Source of the DNA: Sabethes cyaneus
Lineage: Eukaryota; Arthropoda; Insecta; Diptera; Culicidae
Direction of reading: 5' to 3'
NCBI RefSeq assembly: GCF_943734655.1
Contig: NC_071353.1
Coordinates: 26,770,501-26,834,500 of the forward strand
DNA length: 64,000 bases
Each line of letters begins with the position of its first letter. Within the stretch, counting starts at the first letter, position 1. Below are positions 23,736-34,214 of the stretch, one piece after another. A program made the translations under genes and the position numbers. The notes under the pieces are model-generated. The model made no database searches and was not told where the DNA came from. It saw nothing but the letters and a program-made list of their open reading frames with translations.

Positions 23736-24665
23736 TGACTTTGTATGTATGTTCCTCCATAACTCTAGAACAATTTGACCAACATCCACCAAGCTTGGCA
23801 GACATATTCCTTGATATAATGGAATCAGCATTGGCGGGATTCGCAAGAGAGGGAGAGGGTGATCACCAACAGCGGGAGTCTAAATAAGTAAAATAGATTG
23901 CTTTTATCTTGCATTTGGATAAGTTAGCAGTTACGCAAGTGACTGATACACAAGGAATGAAGGTGCTCCCTCTTTTTTTAAAGGGGCGGGGGGCGAAATT
24001 TGGGCTGATATATAGAATAAAGGCTTTGTTTCTCTTCCATTGTAAACATTTTCTGAGAGCTAACGGATGCTTCAGTGGTGGCGACACAAAATGTTGAACT
24101 GACAAGGCTGGGGAGCAACAGGGGAAGGGAAAGGAGAAACATGAGTATATCTGGGGGCGTTCCTAGCAAGGCGGAGGGGGAAGGGTTTGTTACTGAGAAG
24201 TGAAGGCCAAAATAAGGAAGACTCTTTTGTTTCTTTTTTTCGTTATAGGGATTTTCGAAGAGACAACAGATGCATAAGTGGCTGCGGGAAAAAAGGCACT
24301 GCTAACCAGACAAGGGGTAGTTAGGGGGACTTGAGTACGTATCTGAGGTTCACTACAACTCCGGAACGTCTGGACGGTTCTTTATCAAATATGGCACACC
24401 TTTTCTTTGCCATAATAGAATCAGTACAGGCGGGTTGACAAAAGAGGGGTGGTACAAAGAAGTAAATGAACTGCGTTTCTTTTGCATTTGGGTCGATAGC
24501 AAGGGGGGTTATTACCTAATTAGAAAGGTGCAAATAAGAAAAAAAAGCTTTGTTGATTTTTCAGCATACGGAAAAAGAAAACATATGCGGCTACGGGACC
24601 AAAGGTGGCAACAGTGGACTTTTGTTTGCCAAGGAGCCCAACAGTTTAAAAAAAGGTTGAGTTTC
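23736..24665 (+). repeat. Diverged tandem units of ~200-320 bp
   Basis: Three blocks share the same order of words: 'AAGGCTTTGTTTCTCTTCCA ... GAGAGCTAACGGATGC' (about 24020-24075), 'ACTCTTTTGTTTC ... GAGACAACAGATGC' (24220-24285) and 'AAAAGCTTTGTTGATT ... ACATATGCGGCTACGGG' (24540-24600). Two sites also share 'AACTCTAGAAC' or 'AACTCCGGAAC' with a following 'ATAATGGAATCAG' or 'ATAATAGAATCAG'. The style resembles the tandem array at 38.7-40.3 kb but is a different sequence. Confidence 0.5.
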
Positions 24666-25120
24666 TAGCAAAACATGAGATCTAAATCATGTGATATTAC
24701 CTAAATTTGCAATAAAACATCCAACAAACAGCATGGTTCTGTAAAGAAGAATAGGGCTTTCAAATGGAGCAAGTTTTTTCGGCGGCCATCTTCGATTTGG
24801 TCGCCATATGGGATTTTATCAAAAAATCGCTGTTTTCACCATGAGCCTCCCAACCGATTATCATTTTCATAGGATATAGATCTCCAGGTTTGCTAAAAAT
24901 TCAATTTTTTTAAACAAGGCCTTTTGGCGCAAGAGGGTTCTACTGTTTTGTTTAAAATTTTAATTTTCATTTTTTAACCATTTTCAGCCAATCAAGTACA
25001 AAAGTTTTAATATCTGAAGACCTCATGTCAGTAGCGGCCTAATTTCAACGAGAGTTACTCAAAAATCGTTATATAAAGGCAATTAAATCTGCACTGCTGC
25101 TTGAGAAGATATAAAAACCT
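24666..25120. other. Unassigned DNA before R1 copy 2
   Basis: AT-rich with a block at 24770-24910 (GGCGGCCATCTTCGATTTGG and following) that has the look of a dispersed repeat, but no second copy lies in the window. No gene seen. Confidence 0.3.
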
Positions 25121-27209
25121 GATTTAATCCACCTAGTGGTGAAAGGAACCTTTGTTATACGGTCTTACTTGCTATTTGAGATATAAATCGACACGTCTTC
25201 GGAAAATAATTCATCTATTGGTTAACGTTGCATTGTGCGTTGGTTTACATAAAATTTTTGAAAATTGAATATGTTTACAAAATTTGAACAAAATAGAAGC
25301 ACTTATAAATTTTGATAGTTCCTTTTCTCGTGAAATTGCTGAGTATGTTGTTACTAATGTGGATAAGTGCAAGTAAATGTAAGTTGTAAGAAGAAATATT
25401 ATTCTTTCACATATACATTGCGTAGTAGAAGTCTAGCTTATAGGTTTTTGAACTATGCATAATTTCCTGTAATGCCATTCTATTCACATCAATAAAGTTT
25501 TCGTGAATAAATTTCATCAATTTTTAGTGACCTTCGGTTACTCACGCTGTTGTATTTTGTACAACATGTGGAGGTTTTTGAATGCCATATTGTTATATAG
25601 TTACAAATCATTGTTTAACTAACGTATGTTCTTCAATAAACTTGTTATGAGCAAAACGTCAGAATTATTCGATGCATTAATACTTTAAATTGTTAGGGAA
25701 ACATCAGCATAAACCGACAAAAAATCACAGGAACGAAGCAAACAGCATGTGAGGTGTACCGCATTTGGCCTCAACTGGCATTTTCTCTCGTTTCTTCATA
25801 TAGAAAAATGGTGTCTGTATGCAGCAAAACTATCAGCAAATGTAAAATGTTTAAAATGTATCCGTCTGTCGGTAGTCAAATAATTCGGAATCAAAATTAG
25901 GGTGTTTTTTAGATTCAAAGTTCTACAGATCCTAAACAAGCAGACATAGAGGTATACTATATTCAGTGAAGTTGTGTATTTTTACTATTTGTACAACGTT
26001 GTAATACATGAAAACGTCATACAACAATTACAAAAAGAGCTGAAATAGAAAAACTGATTTTACAAATGCATTTTACAATAAATAAGATTTCTCTATCTTC
26101 GCTGAAGAGACAGAAGGTTACTGTCTTCAACAAAATTTCTTGTAATAATATGCTCTAAAACATTGCAGAACACATCAATGTGTTAATAAATAAATAACAA
26201 ATAACATCAATGTGTTATATTGAAACTGAAGAAAAATAATTTTTTTATTTTACTTTTAGGGGAATTAGTCAAAATTTAAATTCTACCAGACGATAGAACA
26301 TTCAATTTCAAAAAACTCTTCCAAAGGTTTGATAAACTTAAAACCAAGTTTTCCTAGTCAAAACTCTAGTGCGCACGTTTTCTTTGATTTTGGGCTATTG
26401 TGCGCGCGAGTAACTGTGTTACAAAAGTTAGCGCGAGTGTTCGAGGGTTAATATCTTTTGACCGGAAAAACCAATTCTTATGAAATTTTGCATATATATT
26501 CGTAGTGCCAAAACCTCTCATTTGACATTAAAATAATTTAAATTAGGCAAATTAACTTGGTTAAAATCATTATAAATTATAGTTAATTTTGGTGTGGTGA
26601 ATACGGTTGCTCATAACTTTCAAACTAAACATCTAATCAAAAAACAATTCAATAGTGATCTATCCGGCTATATTACCCTTCAAATGAAACTAATAACGCA
26701 TAAATCGGTTTGGCCATCTCTGAGAAACAGGCGATCATTTGGACCTTGTCAAAACTGGTTTTTTAAGCGTAACTTTTAAACTGCATATTTGTTTTTGATG
26801 AAACCTGGTAGAAAGTTTAGCAATAGCAATAGCTTTCATTTGGTACTAAGATCATTCAAATTGGTTGTGTAGTTCCGGAAAAAACCGTGTCACGTTGCTT
26901 TCACATTTTTGCCTATAACTTTTAAATGAAACATCGTACCATGAAACAACTGAATTGGTGATATACTAGGCATAAATACCGTTCAAACAAAAGTAATAGC
27001 AGATGAATCGGTTCAGCCATCTTCGAGAAACAGGCGATAGAAAATGAGCTGCACACACATACATACACACACACACACATACAGACATTGCTCAATTCGT
27101 CGAACCCTATCGATTGGTATAAGACACTTGGCCCTCCGGGCCTTGGTTCTATTTCGCGTTTTTCGACCAATTTCTAAACCTTTGTTATATAGTATAACAA
27201 AGGTAAAAA
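25121..27209 (+). mobile_element. R1 dispersed repeat, copy 2 (full length)
   Basis: Starts GATTTAATCCACCTAGTGGT, as copy 3 does, and ends in the hairpin plus GGTAAAAA, about 2.09 kb. The word ACCTTTGTTATAC about 32 bp from the left end is inverted at the right end (GTATAACAAAGGT), giving subterminal inverted repeats. A 33-bp CA run sits at 27051-27083. No transposase or RT frame; longest frames are under 85 codons. A short internal duplication (AACATCAATGTGTTA) at about 26174-26219 is unique to this copy. Confidence 0.85.
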
Positions 27210-27780
27210 CGAAAAAGCAGGATATAAAACGATACAAAAATATTATAAAAGCAAAAAGTTAGACTATTTCTCCAAAATTCATTTCACAAATTGTGCAAAA
27301 ATTATAACTAAAATCAGACAATAAAGGGATAAAATTAACACAATTATAAAATTTTTGTTCAAAAGAAATATTACAAAAGTGACACCAAAATTGTCCCAAA
27401 ATATTACATTCCCAAGTAACAATGTGAGTTACTCTTATGGCGGTCTTCAAGACTAATTTTGGTCTTGAATGCCATCATAAGAGTGCAATAAAACCCAAAA
27501 TGTTACTTGGGTTACTTGGTCGAAAGCAACACAGAAATTTGACTTTTGTTTTTAGTCATTTTTGTGCTGCTTTTAGGCAATTTATGACAAATTTTGCACA
27601 AATATCGAAAAAAAAAACAAAAATACGTCAAAAATTTCACAAAAAAGATGGCGAAATGATCAACTTTTTTACGAATTTGATGTAAATATAACCCAAAAAT
27701 GTTCGCTCACCATGCAAAATTGACATGAAGAGGCTCAAAACCAATATCAAAATGATGACTAGAATGACCAAAAAATGACA
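27210..27780. repeat. A-rich degenerate repeat carrying a hairpin MITE
   Basis: Irregular recurrences of ACAAAAATG/CAAAATTG/ATGACACAAAA words, related in style to 21060-21330 and 30900-31300. The MITE at 27411-27511 is inserted in it. Confidence 0.45.
27411..27511. mobile_element. 101-bp hairpin MITE with CCCAAGTAACA ends
   Basis: CCCAAGTAACA at 27411 is inverted as TGTTACTTGGG ending at 27511. The complementarity continues almost to the centre (ACTCTTATG against CATAAGAGT; GGTCTTCAAGAC against GTCTTGAATGCC), leaving an 8-bp loop region. TT lies directly outside on both sides. The terminus matches that of the 1.53-kb element at 5866. Confidence 0.85.
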
Positions 27781-27794
27781 CAAAACGAAGTGCT

Positions 27795-27970
27795 TTGAAT
27801 GCAGGGAGAGAAAGGGCCGGAGAAGGTTCTTATGATGGTTCCAGACCCCTCTCCTCTAGAAGCAGGGCTACCATACAAATGAAATACAAATTTCTCCATA
27901 ACTCAAGAACTAATCAAGCAAATGGAACCAAATTTAGCATGTGGAAATTTTTAGAGGTTGGATTTCCAGG
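27795..27970 (+). repeat. Single dispersed unit of the 145-bp tandem family
   Basis: Contains CATACAAATGAAATACAAATTT and ACTAATCAAGCAAATGGAACC in the same order and spacing as each unit at 38.7-40.3 kb, but only one unit is present here and it lacks the flanking ends of that element. Confidence 0.8.
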
Positions 27971-29090
27971 TAAGAATAAGCGGTAACTTAAGCAGTAAAT
28001 CAGCCGCTTATTAGCATATCTGGTATTTTATACTGCATGATGCTGTATGTTAACTTTTTGTCTGCCTAACTGCATTAAATTGGCACCCAAAATGCTATTC
28101 TAATTCTTCTTGTCGGTAATTAGCCGTAAATAAGCATTGCCAGCATTATAAAATAGTTAGCAGTAAAGTACACTTAACCCCCGCTAATATGAAAAACACC
28201 TCGTTCAGATCAGGCGAAATCATTTTTGATCTGAATATTTGGTAACTCTATTCACTTTCACATACGCGTAAGGCGCGCACCCTATGACTTTGTTGTTTCG
28301 ATTTGACGAAAACAAACGTTTTAAAAACATGTCGAGTATGCGCGAATTCTGAACATCCAGATTGTAGAAGAGGAAATTGGCTCGACAGTATCAACTAAAA
28401 TGGTCTATTTTGAGTGCTGGAGAGAAATAAGTTGCATATGAGCTATATTGCCAAAGCTGCTGAGCAAGAGGAAACGTATTAAGTTTTTTTGCTTTTTTTT
28501 TCAATTTGCCCGGTCAACTTAACCGTCAATTGTGTATGAAGCTTGATCAGTTTTTAATGTGAACGCATTCATACCAACGGGGTTCAGATTAAAAATGTTC
28601 AGATTAAGGAAGGTCATTCCAGCGGTGGTACACGGTAGCTGTATATTTTGCTAAAGAAGTTTTGAAGTAGCATTTAACTTGACTTAAATACTTATTTTCC
28701 AGCATTTGAATGCCATTGGTAATGCTTATTGGTTAGCTGTTTTTTTTCTGTTGTCTGTTGGTATTTTTTTTCTGTCCTCCCCCCCCCCCCCCTTTTGGAC
28801 AAGACAAATGAAACACAAATTTCAATGAAACATGAGAACAATCCAGATAACTTAAACACAAAATGTGTATTTATCGGGTAAGAAGCATGTTCTTATATAA
28901 GTTTGAACCCCTCGCTGGTCAAGAATAGGGGATGCTTGAACTACTTTCAGTGCTACTTTATGCACAACAGGTTAATCTAAGGTTATGCAAGAAAAAAATT
29001 ACGTTCAAACTGGCAGGGTGCAGCGTAGTATGAAGATAAAATTTTTGTCTATGAAATGCTTCCACACAGAAAGAAAAAGTATTTGTTGTT
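27971..29090. other. Unassigned AT-rich DNA with C14 tract
   Basis: Contains a run of 14 C at 28779-28792. Two areas (27970-28180 and 28660-28760) share words such as GCTTATTAGC/AATAAGC and AATGCTTATTGG in both orientations, suggesting an old element, while 28190-28620 repeats TTCAGATTAA. None of these has clear ends. No gene seen. Confidence 0.35.
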
Positions 29091-29094
29091 TTAT

Positions 29095-30790
29095 TCGTCA
29101 AGCATTTGTAGACTACATACAATAATATTATTACAATGTTTACTTATATACTATACATTATTCCTATGGCTAAGTCGTAGTTTAATTTGGATTCTGGACA
29201 TAGTGATGTCAATTCTTTCGCAATTTTGATTATAAAGACGCATCATGTTATTGACTGGTCCATTTTTCGCATAATTGGTTTTATATGATTTTTCCATAAA
29301 TATTTTTCTAGTTCTAAGGTTACGACTCGGCGCATAAAAGTTTAATTGAGCAAGCAAATCTGCGGACTGGATGCGTTGAGAAATAATGTCATTGATAAAG
29401 TAAAGCATTGCTTGTTCGCGACGTTCTTTAAGTGTTTGTATATGGATAAGCATGCAAACAAACAACAACAATTTATTAATCAGTAATTTAAGTTACATAG
29501 TGTACATATTTACATTTTATTTTGTGACCAGCAAGCTTTACAACAAAGTAATTAATATTTATTATGTCGGAGCACGATATCTGATTGTACAATAATTTTA
29601 AGAATTAATGGATAAGCATGCAGCGCGCTTCATAAGATGGTAATGGAAATACTGTCCAGTTAAGTTTTCGAAGCGCGTATAGTAGAAATTGTTTCTGAAC
29701 AGATTCAATGCGTCCTTCGTGTAACGCAGTCTGTGGGTGCCATACAATATTGCAATATTCCAGAATAGGTCTTACATATGTAATGTATAAAAGTTTTATT
29801 GTGTATGGGTCTTTGAAATTATGACTGAAGCGTTTGATAAAGCCCAGCATTCTATTTGCTTTGTTAATAATGGTATTGTAATGTTCTGTAAATGTTAGTT
29901 TTGAGTCTAAGATTACTCCTAGATCCCTTACAATTTCACATTTTGGTACAATATTGTTTCCTAAGTATATGTCAATAGAGGGAGTTTGAATTTTCCTGCT
30001 AAATGCTATTGAGTTACATTTTTTTACATTGAGGTTTAGTAAAGATTTGTTGCACCAAGTGTTGAATACATTGACTTCATTCTGAAATACTGCGACGTCA
30101 TGGGCATTTTTTATTTCCATATATATTTTCATGTCGTCTGCATATACAAGTACTTTTGAGTGGTTAAGTATGTAGGAAATGTCATTTACGTGCAAAATGA
30201 AAAGAAGTGGCCCTAAGTGGGAACCTTGGGGAACCCCAGAGGTGACTTGAATAGGGTCCGAGAGGGCATTTTGAAAGCGAACAATTTGTTTACGTTCCGT
30301 TAAATATGATTGAAGCCATTTCAAGAGCTTCGGTTCTATTCCAATTTTGCCTAATTTGAAGATTAATAATGGTATGTCTATTCTGTCAAATGCCTTACTA
30401 AAGTCCGTGTAAATAGCTTCTACGTGGTTGCCACTGTCCATTGCATTAAGAGTAAAAGCTACAAATTCCAGAAGATTTGAGGCAGTAGAGCGGCCTTTAA
30501 AAAAGCCGTGTTGCTGACTTGTAATTTTTTGTTTTACTTGTTGAAAATTTTTTTCATTTATAATTGATTCAAATAGTTTAGGAATGCAAGAGATAATGGC
30601 AATTCCACGGTAGTTTCGGATGTCTGATTTTGTTCCTGATTTGAAGATAGGGACTAAATACGAAGATTTCCATATTTTCGGGAATTTTCCATTTTTCAGA
30701 GACATGTTAAATAGGCGTTGTAATGGTGTAGCAAGTTCTTCGGCCAGGTTTTTGAGAAATATGGGTGCTATTCCATGGTAAAAACCAATG
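29095..30790 (-). mobile_element. 5'-truncated non-LTR retrotransposon
   Basis: Minus-strand element whose readable homology begins inside the RT domain at about 30786 (YHGIAPIFLKNLAEELATPL) and ends with an A-rich stretch (AATAAAACAACAAATA in minus orientation, about 29083-29098) after the C-terminal coding part. The endonuclease and ORF1 are missing, as expected for incomplete reverse transcription. A second, 152-bp insertion interrupts it at 29457-29608. RT type resembles the Jockey/I/CR1 group; exact clade not determined. Confidence 0.85.
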
Positions 30791-30831
30791 GTATAAACTA
30801 CCAATCCGAGGGTTAAATTAAAAATACACAC
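29151..30831 (-). pseudogene. Reverse transcriptase ORF2 fragment (Jockey/I-like group)
   Basis: The longest undamaged non-repetitive coding stretch in the window: 408 codons from 30831 to 29605. RT motifs in order: NYRGIAII (about residues 73-80), HGFFKGRSTASNL (108-120), DFSKAFDRID (143-152, motif A), SGVPQGSHLGPLLFILHVND (198-217, motif B), VYADDMKIY (229-237, motif C with catalytic Asp pair), then VRDLGVILDSKLTFTEHY (301-318) and the thumb region YVRPILEYCNIVWHP (352-366). The first ~15 residues are non-homologous flank. The frame ends artificially at an insertion after CMLIH; the C-terminal ~100 residues resume at 29456 with IQTLKERREQAMLYFINDII and run to 29151. It may still be recent, since only the insertion breaks it. 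Confidence 0.88.
29457..29608 (-). mobile_element. 152-bp insertion with 14-bp target duplication
   Basis: TGGATAAGCATGCA is present at 29443-29456 and 29609-29622 and is the only duplicated host sequence; removing the insert and one copy restores the reading frame of the surrounding RT gene. In minus orientation the insert ends with TTGTTGTTGTTTGTT, a simple tail, and has no TIRs. This is the expected structure for a severely 5'-truncated non-LTR element. Confidence 0.85.
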
Positions 30832-30849
30832 CTACTTTTTTGCAGAAAA

Positions 30850-31310
30850 TAATTTCGTTTAGTTCTACCGCGATAATACACTGATATGTAATCATTGCAG
30901 CAGAAAGCACTAAGATCTGTCAAAATTTATCGAAAAAATGATAAAAATTGTACAAGTTTGTCTTCAAAATAATAAAAAAAAACAATACCAAACGAGATGA
31001 AACTGACATGAAACAAATGACGCAAAAACGGCGATAAAATAACACAAAATAACGCATATTTGGTACAAATGTGATTCAATAATAACATAAAAAAGACACA
31101 AAATGAAACAACATGAGACAAAACAATAAAAAATAACAGAAAATGATGAAATGACAAAAATCTAATAGAAGTAGTTGAGTCCTATGATATGAAAATTATA
31201 CAAATTTGAGGTAATTTGATAAAAATACAACACGAAAACCACATAAAATGACTAAATGGTGCAACGAGACAATAAAAAATACCCACAAACCTGCAGTCAT
31301 CTTTATTGGT
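30850..31310. repeat. A-rich degenerate repeat (ATGACACAAAA words)
   Basis: Loose repetition of GACACAAAATGA, ACATGAGACAAAAC and similar words with a period near 12 bp. Related in style to 27210-27780 and, in the opposite orientation, 21060-21330. No coding. Confidence 0.5.
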
Positions 31311-33880
31311 TATTAATTTGTTTCGAATTGATTCTGCAGAAAAAATCTCGGCGAAATCCTTTTTGACAGTTCACTTTATGGATCATGTTCAACGTAATCC
31401 GCAGGATTCTTTGTGACGTGTTCATCGTAGTTACCAGCCAGAATCACCCTTCCCCCCACCCACCCACTGCCATCGGATTTTCTGACCTTCTTCGTCTTTC
31501 GTACCACGTGCCGAGCTGACTACTCCCTCCAACAATCGACGACCGACGACAGGCGACGGTCCCTTCGGGAGAGTGGAGGTGACTCGTAAAAATCGGCAAA
31601 AACGGAATGGTAATCATAAATAAACATTTATACACAATGTTCATTCATAATAAATTTGATGGTGAATGCCTCCTCGTTGGATCGATGCCCTCTGTCTGGT
31701 TCGGTTCAATGCATACAAAAAAAGAACCGAAAATGGAACGATTAATGATGGCATTCACGTCCAATAACAACAATATGGCCAATTTTGGAGTGAGTATCAA
31801 AAAATTACAACATGCAAAAGAGGTCCGGCTGTGCACCAAAGGACGCACCGGCGCGCGACTGTGGGAAGCAGCAGAAGCAGCAGCAGCAGTTGAACTGACA
31901 ACCACAGAATGCATTCTGTCAGGCTTCGGGTTTGTCGATACAGCAGGAACCGTTTGTTCGATTCATAAATCAAGCCAATCCGTAGCGGACGCGGGTGAAA
32001 GCTTCGCTCGTTAGTCGATCCATCTTGGCTTTTTAAAGTTTGATGCCGTCCCGATACCTCCTCAACCAATGCCTACCTTCGTCAGTGTACTTTCACTTCA
32101 TAGGTATAGCAATCCACCAACGCAACGCATTGGTGCTGCAGCCAGGGTTGACGCGTAAACTGTAACGAATATTGGAGGAAAAACAATCCCTAATTTAGGC
32201 ACACGAATTGTCAACAAACTTGACTGCTGGCCTTTATCGAGCGGCTTCAAGATGCGATTGGAAAGAAAGGTGGCTCCACCCCATCGGGCGTTCAAAGCTA
32301 TCATTAGCGCTAATCCTAGCGTATGCGGGGTAAGCGATGTTGCAGTTTGCCTTCCGCATCAGCAACGCTGAAGAGGACGACGACGACGACGACGATGACG
32401 ATCACGACGAGCCGCATCATGCTTCCTGCGCACTGCACACACAGAGAGCCAAGCCCAAACATTCGGTTTGCGACGGGATTCCGAAAGCGAAAACTCGTCA
32501 TCCGTTGCGGCTGTGGAGGAGCACTGAAAAAATCTACCAGATTGACTAATGTTCGAATGTCAGCGAAGTGAAAGCCATTTTTATCATCATGTGAAGTTGA
32601 TGTGCGCTCCTCTCCGGGAGCGGCAGGAGCTTTGAGCTGAGTGATACGCGTTTCGGCCGTTCGGAATGAACGGTACCGCGAGCCGCCCGTTGGATCCGGA
32701 TGGTCTGGGTTTCCCGTTTTGCCGTTTCCGCTTTTTGAGTGTGGATTTTTTTGTTGTTGTTCTCTGGAAGTCTGTAAATGATGTCCTTCTGCGAGGAAAA
32801 GTTGCCGCTCGGTTGGGAACTTTTGAGTGCAACTATATTTCTAGGCTGCCTTGTTTATTGAATCATGACGGACGGGGGATTCGGTGCTTGGGATGGTGCC
32901 TAGAAAACCCTAGAAATGAGCGGTTTGGTGAATGAACAAAAGTTTTCCTACTTACTCGCCGCCGGTTGTAAGTGCAATTCAAATCATTTATTTAATCAAT
33001 GTAGAATGTAGATAAATAATTGTAATTTCTTTAAAAAAATGATAGTCTCCTAGGGTAGACTTCGATTTTTGACCCTATAAAGTAGAAAAACTATAGCTTG
33101 ACTTGAAGTTTGAAATCAATCAACTAACACAAGGTATAGAATTTAAAGCATTCTACGAAATGTTCAAGCACGGCTATGCCAAATTATTATAGATTGCATT
33201 ACGTTATACTTATTTAATGTTTGAGTGTGAGATATTTAAAGCAAAAACATGGTCGCTCAGCACAGCTGGTTTCCCATTTCTAGGACTCTTGAAATAACCG
33301 TAAACATGAAGATAATGATGGATATAGTTGTAGAGATTAAAATGATCCTTGACTAACGAATAATCGAAATGATAGCTCTGAATTCGAAGGTTTAGTGACC
33401 AGGAAATGAATAAACAAATTCGAATAAATTTTACCGTCGATCATTGCAGGGACAAGGCACAATTTAAAATCGTGATTTTTTGCTGTTGGAGCATCCGGGG
33501 CGTTAATGACGTGTTTTGTAGTGATGATGAAAAAAATAAATGCGTTGCATTGTTTGCAGCGATGTGAATTACTCAAAATATCAATATTCATTAAAAAACT
33601 AAACCCATAATGAATCTGACCTAGATCGATACAAGAACACTTGATTTCTTATGTCTTTAGAATGAGAAATGTAAAACTTGTCTAGATTATCTCGTGCTAA
33701 TCGCATTTCTGCATATTTAAAAAAAACTTGTTGAAGAGCACAGCAACTGTAAGATTTTCACTCCCTAATTCAACATAACAACGCTAGCTGCCGAACTACC
33801 ACGTTGATAGCTTAAATTCCTTTCATTTAAAATCGTTTAAAGATGTTCGAAAACTCTATTTCTATTATATACTTTTATTT
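31310..33880. other. Single-copy island, GC-rich at 31430-32930
   Basis: GC is clearly higher between about 31430 and 32930, with short CAG (31870-31890) and GACGAC (32377-32400) runs. A 135-codon plus-strand frame (31607-32014) and shorter ones on both strands overlap here without a recognised domain. It could hold an untranslated exon or regulatory DNA of a gene outside the window; nothing in the sequence proves this. From 32990 to 33880 the DNA is AT-rich and unassigned. Confidence 0.35.
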
Positions 33881-33894
33881 GAATATTCTAAATA

Positions 33895-33956
33895 GAAGTG
33901 GTCCAGTGCATAGATTGAAAACGACGTAGGACCAAGATTGAAGCTATGAGGAACAC
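33895..33956 (-). pseudogene. Short RT motif-B relic
   Basis: On the minus strand the bases read as a damaged version of the G-V-P-Q-G-S-N-L-G-P motif (VPHSFNLGPTSF) of a non-LTR RT. Only this block is readable; flanks are too decayed. R1 copy 3 lies about 260 bp further on. Confidence 0.45.
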
Positions 33957-34214
33957 TTGCATTTTTTCTTTCTATTCACTGCGCGGTCATGACGTAAACT
34001 ATTTTGGAAAAGGGAGCAAGTGTCTGACGCGAATAATGCTTAATTGGATGAACTCGAAAATTTCGATTGAGATCAAAAATATATTGGGTTATGTAATGGC
34101 AGGTGGGGCTCACATTCACCATGTTTCGATTGATACTCGAATGTTTTACTCACTAAACTACTGCCGCCCGTTGTATTAGGTAGTCTTATGCCTAGTTTTA
34201 ATAAAAAAAAACCC

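Noticed and set aside
31607..32014. 135-codon frame as a host gene
   Set aside because: No domain, low-complexity Ala run from a CAG repeat, overlapping frames of similar length on the other strand.
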